NCBI GenBank assembly: GCA_965220045.1
Contig: OZ244803.1
Coordinates: forward strand, 620,001-684,000
DNA from: VXOZ01 sp965220045
GTDB lineage: Bacteria; Chloroflexota; UBA11872; VXOZ01
DNA: 64,000 bases
Direction of reading: 5' to 3'
Under the pieces are notes generated by a model, which worked only from the letters and a program-made list of their open reading frames with translations, ran no database searches and had not been told where the DNA came from. How positions within the stretch are numbered: position 1 is the stretch's first letter; every line of letters begins with the position of its first letter. Made by a program: the position numbers and the translations under genes. Positions 24,888-34,411 of this stretch are shown piece after piece.

Positions 24888-25736
24888 ATGAAAATTGGGA
24901 TATTCACTGACGAGGTACACCCGGACTTTGCCACCGGACTTGGCGTGATGCGCGAGCACGGCATCATGTATGCCGAGTTGCGCACGATTAACGGTACGAA
25001 CCTGATGGATCTCTCCGCCGATGAATTGGATGACGTGGAGCGTCTCCTTGCCAATAACGGCATTCAGGTCAGCGCCCTGGGCACGCCGATTTTCAAGTGC
25101 CCGTTGGAGGGCAGGGAGAGAAAGATTCAAGGCGACACCTTTGGCGCGCAGGAGATGACCTATGAAGAGCATATGGCGCTCTTGCCGCATTGTTTCGCGC
25201 TGGCGGAGCGCTTTGGCACGCGCGTCGTGCGGTGTTTTTCATTCTGGCGGGATGACGATCCGGCAGAGGTGTTTCCCAGAGTGGTGGAACGGTTCGGCCC
25301 GGCGCTCGACCTGGCCGTCAAGCACGGCTTCGACCTTTGCATGGAGAATGAGCCGACGTGCTACGCGGGCGTCGGTGAGGAGTCACACCGGTTGATCGAA
25401 GCGGTCGGCTCGCCGCATCTCAAGGCTATCTGGGACCCCGGAAACTGCCTTTGGGCGGAGGAAGAACCCTATCCCAAGCACTATGCGGCCATTAAGCCCC
25501 ATTTGGCGCACATGCACGTAAAGGATGCGCGCTGGGTGAACGGCGAGATCGAGGCGTGCCGTGTGGGTAAGGGCGAGACCGACTACGACGGTCAGTTCCG
25601 CGCGCTTGCGAAAGACGGCTATGATGGCGTCTACACCCTGGAGATGCACTATCAGGTAGAAGGCGGCCCGCCGGAAGCGGCGGCCATCGAATCCGCCAAA
25701 GCCCTGCGGGAGATGCTGACGGCAGCAAGTGCATAG
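24888..25736 (+). CDS. Sugar phosphate isomerase/epimerase (AP-endonuclease-2 TIM barrel)
   Basis: This 282-residue TIM barrel begins MKIGIFTDEVHPDFATGLG. Its metal and acid residues sit where xylose-isomerase-like enzymes have them: MENEP (Glu), IWDPGN (Asp), HMHVKD (His) and YTLEMHY (Glu). Such enzymes isomerise or epimerise keto-sugars or inosose. The ATG at 24888 follows AGAAGGA by 7 bases; a longer upstream frame reads through the -10 element and is not used. A perfect 15-bp hairpin follows the stop codon. Substrate unknown. Confidence 0.88.
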   Translation: MKIGIFTDEVHPDFATGLGVMREHGIMYAELRTINGTNLMDLSADELDDVERLLANNGIQVSALGTPIFKCPLEGRERKIQGDTFGAQEMTYEEHMALLPHCFALAERFGTRVVRCFSFWRDDDPAEVFPRVVERFGPALDLAVKHGFDLCMENEPTCYAGVGEESHRLIEAVGSPHLKAIWDPGNCLWAEEEPYPKHYAAIKPHLAHMHVKDARWVNGEIEACRVGKGETDYDGQFRALAKDGYDGVYTLEMHYQVEGGPPEAAAIESAKALREMLTAASA

Positions 25737-25741
25737 CAAAA

Positions 25742-25774
25742 GAAGGGCATTGGCGCAACGCGCCAATGCCCTTC
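25742..25774. terminator. Perfect 15-bp hairpin between convergent genes
   Basis: GAAGGGCATTGGCGC and GCGCCAATGCCCTTC are exact reverse complements around AAC. Read on the minus strand the hairpin is followed by TTTTG, so it is best as the terminator of the LysM gene, and may also stop the isomerase transcript. Confidence 0.75.
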
Positions 25775-25805
25775 CTCAAGCCAAATTCAGTATTTCGGAA
25801 TGCTG

Positions 25806-26036
25806 CTAACCCTCGTCAATCTCGGGAATGTCGAGATCCATGCCGGGGTAGATCGTTTTCGGGTCTTCGCCGTCAAAGCGCCACTTGTTCTTCTGGAAAA
25901 TCACATCCCACTTGGCGGCGTCGCCATACTCACGCTGGGCGATGTCTTCTAGGGTTTCCCCTGGGCCGACCTTGACAGTCGTGCGGACCCCGCCACCAGA
26001 CTTCTTCTTGCCAAACAATGCATCCAGGAAGCCCAT
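25806..26036 (-). CDS. Small LysM-domain protein
   Basis: This 76-residue protein has a short basic N terminus (FGKKKSGGG) and one LysM domain: VKVGPGETLEDIAQREYGDAAKWDVIFQ, then NKWRFDGEDPKTIYPGMDLDIP. LysM domains bind N-acetylglucosamine polymers such as peptidoglycan. Here no signal peptide or second domain is present, resembling cytosolic BON/LysM-type (LysM/YgaU-like) proteins. GGAG lies 7 bases before the ATG at 26036. A strong hairpin follows the stop. Family call firm; role unknown. Confidence 0.88.
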   Translation of the reverse strand: MGFLDALFGKKKSGGGVRTTVKVGPGETLEDIAQREYGDAAKWDVIFQKNKWRFDGEDPKTIYPGMDLDIPEIDEG

Positions 26037-26347
26037 CGCTCACTCCCATCTTTGCTTTGAACGCCTTGCCCCAGACTTCGTCGTCCGCATGAAAGTATAG
26101 CAGCTTCGCATTGGGTTGGCAATGCCAGTTTGCCGATGGCTGCAAGTCGGCGGACGCTCCCCAGTGTGCGTGGAAACTGGTGCTATTCACCCCTGGCGGA
26201 ACACACAGCGCGAGCCATCGGAGACTCCGGCGTCTGGTACCATGATGACAAGCTTGCGAAACGTGTGCTTTGCCCTCATCCGGCTCAGGATATCTCCGAA
26301 GGGCGTTCAGAATAAGCACAGCCCCACGATAGCGTAGGAGCGCCGTA

Positions 26348-28060
26348 GTGCCTGATGTGTCTTTAGTGCTGAGTCTTGCTCTTGCCGTGTTGGCAGCCTT
26401 TCTTGCGGGCCTTGTGGCGCAACGGTTGGGCTTGCCGGTCATATTGGGGTATTTGCTGGCGGGGATTGCCATTGGACCGTTCAACCCGGTGTTGCAGGCC
26501 GACCAGCACGATGTCCAGGTGCTGGCGGAAATCGGCGTGATGTTCCTTCTGTTCGCTGTGGGTGCTGAGTTTTCGCTACGCGAGCTGCGCCGCCTGGGAC
26601 GGATTGTCATCCTGGGCGGGGTCGGTCAGATCGCACTGACGATGGCCGGAGGCCCCCTTGTGGGTCGGCTTCTCGGCCTCACATTTACGCAAGGGATTCT
26701 GCTTGGCGCCCTCGTCGCCCTCTCGAGTACCGTCGTCGTAATCAAGGTCCTCATGACCCGCGGCGAACTGCAAGCGCTGCACGGCCGCATTGCCCTTGGC
26801 ATACTCATACTCCAAGACATCGCGGTTGTGCCGATGGTCGTGATATTGCCGGCATTGGCGGTGGGAGGCGAGGACGTAGTCTTGGATTTGCTCCTGCTGG
26901 CCGGCAAGGCGGCCGCGGTGTGCCTGGGGGCCTATTTTATCGGCGCTCGCGTGGCGCATTGGCTGCTCACCCACATTGCTCACGGCGAATCCCGCGAGCT
27001 CCTGATCCTCGCCGTCGTGGCGATCGCGCTCGGCACCGCATTTTTAACGCAATTTGTGGGACTGTCGCTCGCGTTTGGCGCGTTTCTGGCCGGGCTTGTC
27101 TTAGCGGAATCGGAGTTTCGCACCCAGGTTGTGGCTGAAATTGTGCCGTTGCGAGACCTGTTTGCTTCACTCTTCTTTGTCTCGGTCGGTATGCTCTTCG
27201 ATCCTGTTTGGCTCTTCAACAATGTGGGCGCCGTCGCCATAACCGTTGCCGGCGCCGTGCTGGGAAAAGTGGTGATTCTGACGGTGCTTCTCCTGCTGCT
27301 GCGCGTCCCGCCGCACGCTGCCGTGAGCGCCGCGCTGAGTTTGGGACAGGTAGGCGAGTTCTCCTTCGTCTTGGCGCAAATCAGTGTTGGTGTGGGAGCG
27401 CTGCCGAATAGCATCTTCAATCTCGCCATTAGTACGGCATTGATCAGCATATTCGTGACGCCATTCCTCTTGCTGCTCGAACCGCAACTCCTGCGCGTGC
27501 TTCGCGCCATACCATTTGTCGGTTCGCGGTTTGCCGAGCCGGAAACATCGCCATATTGGGACAATCTGTTTCGCGGCCATGCGGTGATTTGCGGATTCGG
27601 CCGTGTTGGCCGGGAGCTGGCTGAAGCGCTTGATCTGCAGAACATCCACTACGTAGTCGTGGAGTACAATCCGCTGACTGTGCAGGAGCTGAGGGAAAAG
27701 GGCGTGCCAGTGATTTACGGCGATGCGGGAAGCGCGGCGGTCCTGGCGCACGCCCGGCTCGAGGATGCGTCGCTCTTGGCGGTGCTCGTGCACGATGATG
27801 TGGCGGCGGAAATGGCGGTACGCCGCGCGCGCACGATGAGTGCCGGGTTAGATATCATCGCACGTGCCGGTAGCCAGGAATCAATTCAAAAGCTGCGTGA
27901 TGCCGGTGCCTCCGACGTGGTCCAGCCGGAGTTCGAGGCGGGCGTGGAAGTGATCCAGCACGTATTCCAAAGATACGATATCCACGGTGAGGAGTTGGAG
28001 GACTTGGTCGGCGAGCGGCGCTCCGCCTTCTATCGACACTGGGAGTCCCTGCAAAGATGA
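26348..28060 (+). CDS. CPA2-family cation:proton antiporter with TrkA-N domain (KefB/KefC-like)
   Basis: In this 570-residue protein, residues 1-385 form about twelve transmembrane helices with the CPA2 pattern (LGLPVILGYLLAGIAIGPF, LGALVALSSTVVVIKVL). Residues about 405-525 are a TrkA-N/RCK NAD-binding domain (HAVICGFGRVGRELAEAL, VVVEYNPLTVQELREKGVPVIYGDA). These carriers exchange K+ or Na+ for H+ across the cytoplasmic membrane, gated by nucleotide at the RCK domain. The GTG at 26348 follows TAGGAG by 7 bases. It stands as a single gene. The ion specificity is not decided by the sequence. Confidence 0.9.
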   Translation: MPDVSLVLSLALAVLAAFLAGLVAQRLGLPVILGYLLAGIAIGPFNPVLQADQHDVQVLAEIGVMFLLFAVGAEFSLRELRRLGRIVILGGVGQIALTMAGGPLVGRLLGLTFTQGILLGALVALSSTVVVIKVLMTRGELQALHGRIALGILILQDIAVVPMVVILPALAVGGEDVVLDLLLLAGKAAAVCLGAYFIGARVAHWLLTHIAHGESRELLILAVVAIALGTAFLTQFVGLSLAFGAFLAGLVLAESEFRTQVVAEIVPLRDLFASLFFVSVGMLFDPVWLFNNVGAVAITVAGAVLGKVVILTVLLLLLRVPPHAAVSAALSLGQVGEFSFVLAQISVGVGALPNSIFNLAISTALISIFVTPFLLLLEPQLLRVLRAIPFVGSRFAEPETSPYWDNLFRGHAVICGFGRVGRELAEALDLQNIHYVVVEYNPLTVQELREKGVPVIYGDAGSAAVLAHARLEDASLLAVLVHDDVAAEMAVRRARTMSAGLDIIARAGSQESIQKLRDAGASDVVQPEFEAGVEVIQHVFQRYDIHGEELEDLVGERRSAFYRHWESLQR

Positions 28061-28233
28061 GGGCGGCGAACTCGCGCCGCTTTCGCCTGGTTGCGCGTCT
28101 CAGAGCCTAGAGCTTGTAGCGCGGGAGTCCCGCGGGGGTCAAGAAAGGCCGCTAGCGCCGTTGGCATGCGTAGAGGTTCGGCGGTCCGGGTGCGCGCGTC
28201 CCTTGATCGTCAGTCCAGTTCCCAGACTGACCG

Positions 28234-28737
28234 TTAAGCGTCCCGCCAGAGTTTGCCGCGCTGCTTCACGTTCTCCAGGAGTGTTTCATCGAAGGGGGGC
28301 GGTGTGGGAAACCCCTCCGGCTGCGGCGGCTTCCAGCCAAGGATGAGCAGGACCGCGGGATTGGTGTAGTAGGCCGTGTACGTCTGATGGAGCAACGTCC
28401 TGAATAAGTCCGGGTGTGCTGCCTCTACCGCGGCCAGCGCCGCATCGCGCTCAGAATCAGAAAGCGCCAAGAACGCCACATGCGTGGATTCGGCTTCGCC
28501 TTCAGCCGTTGCCTGCGCACTTTGGCTGGCCGCCGCCTCGACGGCGTTCAGCGCGGCGAGGATGGGACGGCGCAGGGCAGAGCGCTCGCTGAGGAATCTG
28601 TCGAGGGTCTGGGCACACCCAGCATCGCCGGCGCCCGGCATCTCATCCTGGGCCGGAACCAGCCGGTTCTGAATGGCTGCCAGGAGCGCCAATTGTCGCG
28701 CAGTCAGAATGTCACCGTCTATGAGTTGTTCGCTCAT
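28234..28737 (-). CDS. Gluconate 2-dehydrogenase subunit 3-family protein
   Basis: This 167-residue protein has the subunit-3 pattern: LTARQLALLAAIQNRLVPAQDEMPGAGDAG near the N terminus and the closing LLHQTYTAYYTNPAVLLILGWKPPQPEGFP. In known complexes this small subunit pairs with a GMC-type flavoprotein and carries a Tat signal that exports both. No twin-arginine signal is visible here, so the complex is probably cytoplasmic. Its start codon overlaps the stop of the upstream GMC gene at 28737, showing coupling. Two GMC genes but only one small subunit are present. Confidence 0.85.
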   Translation of the reverse strand: MSEQLIDGDILTARQLALLAAIQNRLVPAQDEMPGAGDAGCAQTLDRFLSERSALRRPILAALNAVEAAASQSAQATAEGEAESTHVAFLALSDSERDAALAAVEAAHPDLFRTLLHQTYTAYYTNPAVLLILGWKPPQPEGFPTPPPFDETLLENVKQRGKLWRDA

Positions 28738-30350
28738 TATGCTACCTCACGGAAATTATGCTTCAGCCAGTCGGAGACGTAAAGGGCAAGCGCCTGAATG
28801 GTGCTGGTAGGGTTCACCGCGGCCGACGTGACAAAGATGCTGCCATCGATGATGAAAAGGTTTGGCACGTCGTGCGCCCGGCCGTAGCGGTCAACGACCG
28901 AGTTGTCAGGATTCTCGCCCATGCGGGCCGTGCCCATCAGGTGCCAGCCGGAGTTACGAGCAAGTGCCTGGTGCATGATCTCCGTGGCGCCCGCAGCCTC
29001 CAGCAGCTCTCGCGCCCGCGCAATCCCGAAGTCTAGCGCCTTGCGACTATTCTCGCTGACCGTATACGTAACTTTGGGCGCCGGAATACCGTTGCCGTCC
29101 GTCAGAGTTGGGTCAAGCTCCACGCGGTTGTGCGCTTCGGGCAGGTCTTCCACCATGATAGCGATTGCCAGCATGTGAGCGCTGCGCTCGCGTTGTACGC
29201 GATGGTGGGCGGCGCCCCAGGGCACCGATTCACCTGGGAAGTGACCGAGGGCTGTGGAGAGCGGCCCGCTTTCGCGGCAGAGCTGAATCTTGATGCCGCG
29301 CACGAAACCCCGACTCACGTCGGTCTCGTAGAACTCGTGACAATGCAGGAGCAGACCGACGGGGCCCGCATGCCCGTCGACCTTATCGGGAAAGACCCCG
29401 CTTACGAAGGCGATAGGGTGAAACATGAGGTTGGCGCCCACCAGGCCGTTCGAGTTGGCGAGGCCGTGGGGAAAGAGGCTGGAAACGGAGTTGAGGAGCA
29501 GGCGGGGTGTGCCGACACCGTTGCAGGCGACGATGACGACCCGCGCGCGTTGCTGCGCGATGCCGCCGTCCGGTGTGTAGTAGACTGCGCCACTGGCGCG
29601 GCCCCGCCGGTCGACCGTGATTTCGCGCACGCGGGCGCGGGTGATGAGACGCGTCCCCTTTGCCACTGCGGCCGGCCAATAGGTCACGTGGGCGCTCGAC
29701 ATTGCACCCCGCGGGCAGCCCATGTCGCAAGGCCCACAGTAGTTGCACGCCTGCCGCCCTGCGCCGAAGGGCGCGGTGATGAGGGCATTCTCGGTGGGCC
29801 ACCAGTGCCATCCCAGCTTTTTCAAGCCGCGAATGTACGCTTTGGCGGCAGTATCGAGCCCAAGCGGCGGTGTCTGCCGGGGCGAACGCGGCGGCGCGCT
29901 GGGATCGCCGTCCAGCCCCGATACGCCAATGTTGGCGTCGTTCTTCTCGTAGTACGGCTCCAGGTCCCAGTATGTCAGCGGCCAGTCGTCGGCAACATCA
30001 TCCAGCGTCTTTACGCGAAAGTCTGACGGTCGGAAACGGGGAAAGTGGCCGCTCCAGTGGACGGTGCTGCCGCCGACCGCGTTGAACATCAGCGGCACGA
30101 TGGGCGTATCGTTGTTGTTGAGCGGGTAGTCCGCCGGCCGCTGCCGCACGTTGGGGTCTTTGGCAAAGTCGGTCTGGCGATGCAATTCCCAGTCCGGGCT
30201 TGAGTGAGGGTAATCGGTGGGATCGATCCAATCGCCCTGCTCCAAGCAAACCACGTCGAGCCCGCCGGCTGCCAGCGACCACGCTGCCGCGGCCCCGGCA
30301 GCGCCGGCGCCGACTATGAGCACGTCTGCCACGTCACTTACGGGCGCCAA
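28737..30350 (-). CDS. GMC-family oxidoreductase with a CxxCxxCxxxC cluster motif, copy 1
   Basis: This flavoprotein of about 537 residues has an N-terminal FAD Rossmann fold (VLIVGAGAAGAAAAWSLAAGG). A cysteine block CNYCGPCDMGCP near residue 205 resembles the [3Fe-4S] site of FAD-glucose dehydrogenase alpha subunits. The catalytic GWHLMGTARMG and the C-terminal AAVNPTSTIQALALYVSDWL are present. The start is set at a TTG (30350) by comparison with copy 2: both have GGAGCG 7-8 bases upstream and continue M-A-P. It overlaps the subunit-3 gene by one base, so it is the likely catalytic partner. It probably oxidises a sugar, sugar acid or polyol. Very similar throughout to the next gene. Confidence 0.88.
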   Translation of the reverse strand: MAPVSDVADVLIVGAGAAGAAAAWSLAAGGLDVVCLEQGDWIDPTDYPHSSPDWELHRQTDFAKDPNVRQRPADYPLNNNDTPIVPLMFNAVGGSTVHWSGHFPRFRPSDFRVKTLDDVADDWPLTYWDLEPYYEKNDANIGVSGLDGDPSAPPRSPRQTPPLGLDTAAKAYIRGLKKLGWHWWPTENALITAPFGAGRQACNYCGPCDMGCPRGAMSSAHVTYWPAAVAKGTRLITRARVREITVDRRGRASGAVYYTPDGGIAQQRARVVIVACNGVGTPRLLLNSVSSLFPHGLANSNGLVGANLMFHPIAFVSGVFPDKVDGHAGPVGLLLHCHEFYETDVSRGFVRGIKIQLCRESGPLSTALGHFPGESVPWGAAHHRVQRERSAHMLAIAIMVEDLPEAHNRVELDPTLTDGNGIPAPKVTYTVSENSRKALDFGIARARELLEAAGATEIMHQALARNSGWHLMGTARMGENPDNSVVDRYGRAHDVPNLFIIDGSIFVTSAAVNPTSTIQALALYVSDWLKHNFREVA

Positions 30351-30599
30351 GAATACGCTCCCCAGCAAGCCGTGCAAATGGCGACGTAAGGGGTCAAAGC
30401 CATATCATCCCTGTGCCCTTGTATTCGGTGAATGCCGGCGCAAAGGCCGAACAGGCGTGAACTTACCCTGCAATGCAGCCACCGCAGCCTTAGGCAAGCA
30501 AACGCTTTGAAGACTCTATCGGACCGCACTCTCTCGTGCCAACGCTGACAGGGAGTTAGCCGAGACCTAGGAAAATGACAACGCAATTGACCGGTTGGC

Positions 30600-32216
30600 T
30601 CACGATGCCACCTCACGGAAGTTTTGCTTCAGCCAATCGGAGATGTAGAGCGCGAGGGCCTGAATCGTGCTGGTAGGATTGACGGCGGCCGACGTCACAA
30701 ACAGACTGCCATCGATGATGAACAGGTTGGGCACGTCGTGGGCCCGTCCGTGACCGTCTACGACGGAATTGGCGGGATCTTCGCCCATGCGCGCGGTGCC
30801 CATCAGATGCCAGCCCGTTTCCCGCGTCAGCGGCTGGTTCATTATCTGAGTCGCCCCCGCGGCGTCCATGAGATCCCGTGCCCGCGCGATGGCGTAGTCC
30901 AGATTCCTTCTGCTGTTCTCACTTACTTTGTACACAATCCTTGGTGCCGGTATGCCGTTGCTGTCCGCCAAGGATGAGTCAAGCTCGACGCGATTGTGCG
31001 CCTCGGGCAGGTCTTCGATCATAACGCCGATGGTGAGCGTGTGAGCGCTGCGCTCGCGCTGTACGCGATGGTGCTCTGAGCCCCAAGGCACCGCTTCACC
31101 GGGAAAGTTGCCAAGAGCCGTGGAGAGAGGGCCGCTCTCACGACCCATCTGGAGTTGGAATCCACGCACAAAGCCTCTGCTTGTGTCCGTCTCATAGAAT
31201 TCCTGGCTGTGAATAACCATGCCGAGCGGGCCCACGAATGCGTTTATCGGATCGGCAAAGACGCCAGTCACAAAAGTCACGGGATGAAACATGAGGTGCG
31301 TGCCGACCAGGCCGTTCGAGTTGGCGAGGCCGTGTGGGAAGAGGCTGGATACGGAGTTGAGCAGCAGGCGCGGGGTGCCGACACCATTGCACGCCATAAT
31401 AACGACCCGCGCGCGTTGCTGGGCGATGCCGCCATCTGCCGTATAGTAGACGGCGCCGCTGGCGCGGCCGCGCCGGTCTACGGTGATTTCACGCACGCGG
31501 GCACGGGTGATGAGGCGTACCCCTTTGGACAGCGCCGCCGGCCAATACGTCACGTGCGCGCTGGACATCGCGCCAATGGGGCACCCCATGTCGCACGGCC
31601 CGCAGTTGTTACACACTTGCCGGTCTTCGCCAAACGGTGCGGTGATGAGGGCGTTGTCCGTCGGCCACCAGTGCCAGCCCAGCTTTTCCAGGCCGCGAAC
31701 ATAGGTCTTGGTGGCGGTATCAAGTCCCAGCGGCGGCGTCTGGCGAGGCGTGCGCTCCGGATTGGCGGGGTCGCCGTGTAGTCCCGATACGCCGACGTTG
31801 GCGTCGTTTTGCTCGTAATAGGGAGCGAGGTCACGATACGTCATGGGCCAGTCGTCGGCGACGCCATCCAATGTCTTGACGCGGAAGTCGGAGGGCCGAA
31901 AGCGCGGAAAGTGACCGCTCCAGTGGATAGTGCTGCCGCCGACGGCATTGAACATCAACGGCACGATGGGCGTATCGTCGTTGTTGAGCGGGTAGTCCTC
32001 CGGCCGCTGCCGGGCGTTCGGGTCTTTGGCAAAGTCGGTCTGACGGTGCAATTCCCAGTCCGGGCTTGCGTGCGGGTAATCGGTGGGATCGACCCAGTCG
32101 CCTTGTTCGAGGCAGACGACGTCGAGACCGCCGGAGGCGAGCGACCACGCTGCCGCCGCGCCGGAAGCGCCGGCGCCGATGATCAATACGTCTGTCACTG
32201 CGTTTGATGGTGCCAT
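30600..32216 (-). CDS. GMC-family oxidoreductase with a CxxCxxCxxxC cluster motif, copy 2
   Basis: This 538-residue close paralogue of the adjacent gene aligns without large gaps. FAD fold GAGASG is at 14-19, cysteines are at 202, 205, 208 and 212 (CNNCGPCDMGCP), and GWHLMGTARMG and AAVNPTSTIQALALYISDWL are near the C terminus. GAGGAG lies 8 bases before the ATG at 32216. It is separated from copy 1 by about 250 bases without a gene and has no small subunit of its own. A local tandem duplication is the simplest origin, perhaps giving two substrate specificities that share one subunit (inference). Confidence 0.88.
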   Translation of the reverse strand: MAPSNAVTDVLIIGAGASGAAAAWSLASGGLDVVCLEQGDWVDPTDYPHASPDWELHRQTDFAKDPNARQRPEDYPLNNDDTPIVPLMFNAVGGSTIHWSGHFPRFRPSDFRVKTLDGVADDWPMTYRDLAPYYEQNDANVGVSGLHGDPANPERTPRQTPPLGLDTATKTYVRGLEKLGWHWWPTDNALITAPFGEDRQVCNNCGPCDMGCPIGAMSSAHVTYWPAALSKGVRLITRARVREITVDRRGRASGAVYYTADGGIAQQRARVVIMACNGVGTPRLLLNSVSSLFPHGLANSNGLVGTHLMFHPVTFVTGVFADPINAFVGPLGMVIHSQEFYETDTSRGFVRGFQLQMGRESGPLSTALGNFPGEAVPWGSEHHRVQRERSAHTLTIGVMIEDLPEAHNRVELDSSLADSNGIPAPRIVYKVSENSRRNLDYAIARARDLMDAAGATQIMNQPLTRETGWHLMGTARMGEDPANSVVDGHGRAHDVPNLFIIDGSLFVTSAAVNPTSTIQALALYISDWLKQNFREVAS

Positions 32217-32521
32217 GACGACGCTCCTCTACAGGAATCGTGATTCAATGGAATCCTGGAGTATTGCCGTCCGGCGTGATCCGACCTGTCTGTCTCCGCC
32301 ATGTACGGCAAGTGTTGCAAGTGTAACAGAATACACAGGACTTCGAAACGCGTTCTATCATGGTGTACACGGCTGTCCATGTCCGGGTCCACACTGCTGG
32401 CAATCCGTCAACTCATCGATGAGAATTGAGTGCGGCTTTGGACGTCCATGCTGACAGTCTCACGTATACTACTTGCAGTGACAAAAATGGGTTGAAGGGA
32501 GCCGGATAGAGGAGGTCATGA
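32217..32521. other. Intergenic region between divergent GMC and aldo/keto reductase genes
   Basis: About 305 bases without a gene. A -10-like TATACT lies near 32465 on the plus strand without a convincing -35. No hairpin repeat is present. Confidence 0.45.
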
Positions 32522-33400
32522 ATGGAATCTCGCAAACTCGGCAACACCGGGATTGATGTCTCGGCCTTCGCGCTGGGCACCTGGGAACTCGGCGGGCTGT
32601 GGTGGGGTCCGATTGACGCCGAAGACGGCGTCACAATTCTCCACCGCGCCTTAGAGCTCGGTATCTCTACCTATGACGCATCGGACGCGTACGGCAACGG
32701 TCGCTCGGAAGTCATCCTGGGCGAGGCATTTCGCGGGCGGCGCCAAGAGACCGTAATCGTGACCAAGGCCGGCTACCTTGTGGGCATTGATGGGGCGCAG
32801 ACGCTCTTTCAGCAGCGGGACGCGCCACAGCCGCAATGCTACGAGCCGTGGTACCTTCGCCACGAATGTGAGTTGAGCCTGCGCCGCTTGCAGACCGACT
32901 ATATCGACGCGTACCTCTTGCACGATCCGCCGGTGGACGTGGTCAAGCGTGAGGAGCCTTGGGAAACTTTGCGTGAACTGAAGCAGGCGGGCAAGGTACG
33001 CAGCATCGGGATCTCATCTTCCGTAGCCGCCTGTTTGGAAGCCGTCAAGCGAGGGTATGCGGATGTGGTGGAAGTGTCGTACAGCGTGGCGCTGCAAGAG
33101 GCCGCGTCTGAGCTCTTCCCACTCTGCGCGGAAAAAGGTGTTGGCGTGTTGGCGCGTTCGCCTTTTGCTTCCGGACGTCTCTTCCAGGATGAGGCAACGG
33201 TGGATCGTCTGACGGAAGCGCTCGTCAAGCCACCGGTTGCATCGCTGCACGCAGCCGCTATCAAGTACGTGCTTTCCCATCCGCACGTGGCGACCTGCAT
33301 CACCGGCGTGATGAACACGGAGGAGCTTGAGGCCAACGCGCGGGCAGCCGAACCGCCGTTTCTGTCCGAAGATCAGATAGCGCTGGTGGATGCGACGTAA
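32522..33400 (+). CDS. Aldo/keto reductase
   Basis: This 292-residue TIM barrel has the AKR catalytic tetrad in place: Asp52 and Tyr57 in YDASDAYGNG, Lys82 in IVTKAG, and His134 in YLLHDPP. The GKVRSIGISS segment follows. Such enzymes reduce aldehydes or ketones with NADPH. GGAGG at 32511-32515 lies 6 bases before the ATG at 32522. It diverges from the GMC pair; a shared sugar substrate is possible but not shown. Confidence 0.92.
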   Translation: MESRKLGNTGIDVSAFALGTWELGGLWWGPIDAEDGVTILHRALELGISTYDASDAYGNGRSEVILGEAFRGRRQETVIVTKAGYLVGIDGAQTLFQQRDAPQPQCYEPWYLRHECELSLRRLQTDYIDAYLLHDPPVDVVKREEPWETLRELKQAGKVRSIGISSSVAACLEAVKRGYADVVEVSYSVALQEAASELFPLCAEKGVGVLARSPFASGRLFQDEATVDRLTEALVKPPVASLHAAAIKYVLSHPHVATCITGVMNTEELEANARAAEPPFLSEDQIALVDAT

Positions 33401-33622
33401 GCCGATCGCGGGCAGGCACGCACACTTTCGCAAGACTGGAATAAAGGAATGGTCCGGCTGACGCCACTGCGGAGCCATGATAGGCTAGAGCCAGCACCTC
33501 AAGCGCATGGCGTCATGCTGAGGACGCCAGGAATGGCAGAGGGCCTCAAGCCATGCATCTATGCACGGACGCACCCAATCGCGGTGCCGTTCTTCACACA
33601 AGGAAACAAATGGAGATCAAAC

Positions 33623-34411
33623 ATGTCTGAGCGAGCACCGTCGGACCAGGACGTCCGGCAGCACTTTACGGAGCGCGCGGCGACCTATACGGGCGGGCAG
33701 GGAGATACGGTGGAGGTGATGGTCACCTTAGCCGCTCCAGGGCCCAATACGGTGGCGCTTGACGTGGCGACCGGCACCGGCTTGGTTGCATTCGCTCTTG
33801 CCGCGGAGATTAAGGGGAGCGGCTCGGTGTTCGGCGTGGACTTCACCGCCGCTATGCTCGCGCGGGCTATGGAGCAGCAGGAGAACGATGGCACGGGCGC
33901 CAATGGAGCGCACATTGCTCTGGCTGCCGCCGATGCGACGCGACTTCCGTTTAATGACGGCATGTTTGGCATCGTGACGTGCCGTTTCAGCGTCCATCAC
34001 TTTACGCATGCCATTCCGGCCATGCAGGAGATGGCGCGTGTGCTCGCGCCGGGCGGGCGGCTGGTTATCGGCGAGTTCGGCATGCCGGAGGATCCCGACA
34101 AGGCGGCATACTTTAATCGCATGGAGCGCTTGCGTGGGCATTCGCATGTACAGGCCTTCAGCGAGAGCCAGTTGCGCGAGATGATGGCGGACATCGGCTG
34201 TCCGGTTCAGGACGGGCGCCTCCTAAAACGGGAAATGCTGGCCAGCGAGTGGTTTGAGACTGCCAATACGACTGATGAGAACCGCGAAGCGGCCAGAAAG
34301 ATGCTCTGGGACGGATTGGAAGGTGATCTGGCCGGGCTTTCTCCTCAGCCGGTAGGTGACGACTTGCTCTTGACGCGCCATGAGATCGTCCTCAGCGGCG
34401 TGAGAGCCTAG
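33623..34411 (+). CDS. Class I SAM-dependent methyltransferase (UbiE/COQ5-like)
   Basis: The protein has 262 residues from the ATG at 33623, preceded by GGAG at suitable spacing. The SAM-binding motif I is LDVATGTGLVAFAL (about 49-62). FGVDFTAAMLARA (motif II), DATRLPFNDGMFGIVTCRF (post I) and VLAPGGRLVIGEFG (motif III) follow. The fold matches UbiE-type C- or small-molecule methyltransferases. The substrate is unknown; there are no quinone genes nearby. A longer upstream frame lacks family similarity and is not used. Confidence 0.86.
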   Translation: MSERAPSDQDVRQHFTERAATYTGGQGDTVEVMVTLAAPGPNTVALDVATGTGLVAFALAAEIKGSGSVFGVDFTAAMLARAMEQQENDGTGANGAHIALAAADATRLPFNDGMFGIVTCRFSVHHFTHAIPAMQEMARVLAPGGRLVIGEFGMPEDPDKAAYFNRMERLRGHSHVQAFSESQLREMMADIGCPVQDGRLLKREMLASEWFETANTTDENREAARKMLWDGLEGDLAGLSPQPVGDDLLLTRHEIVLSGVRA

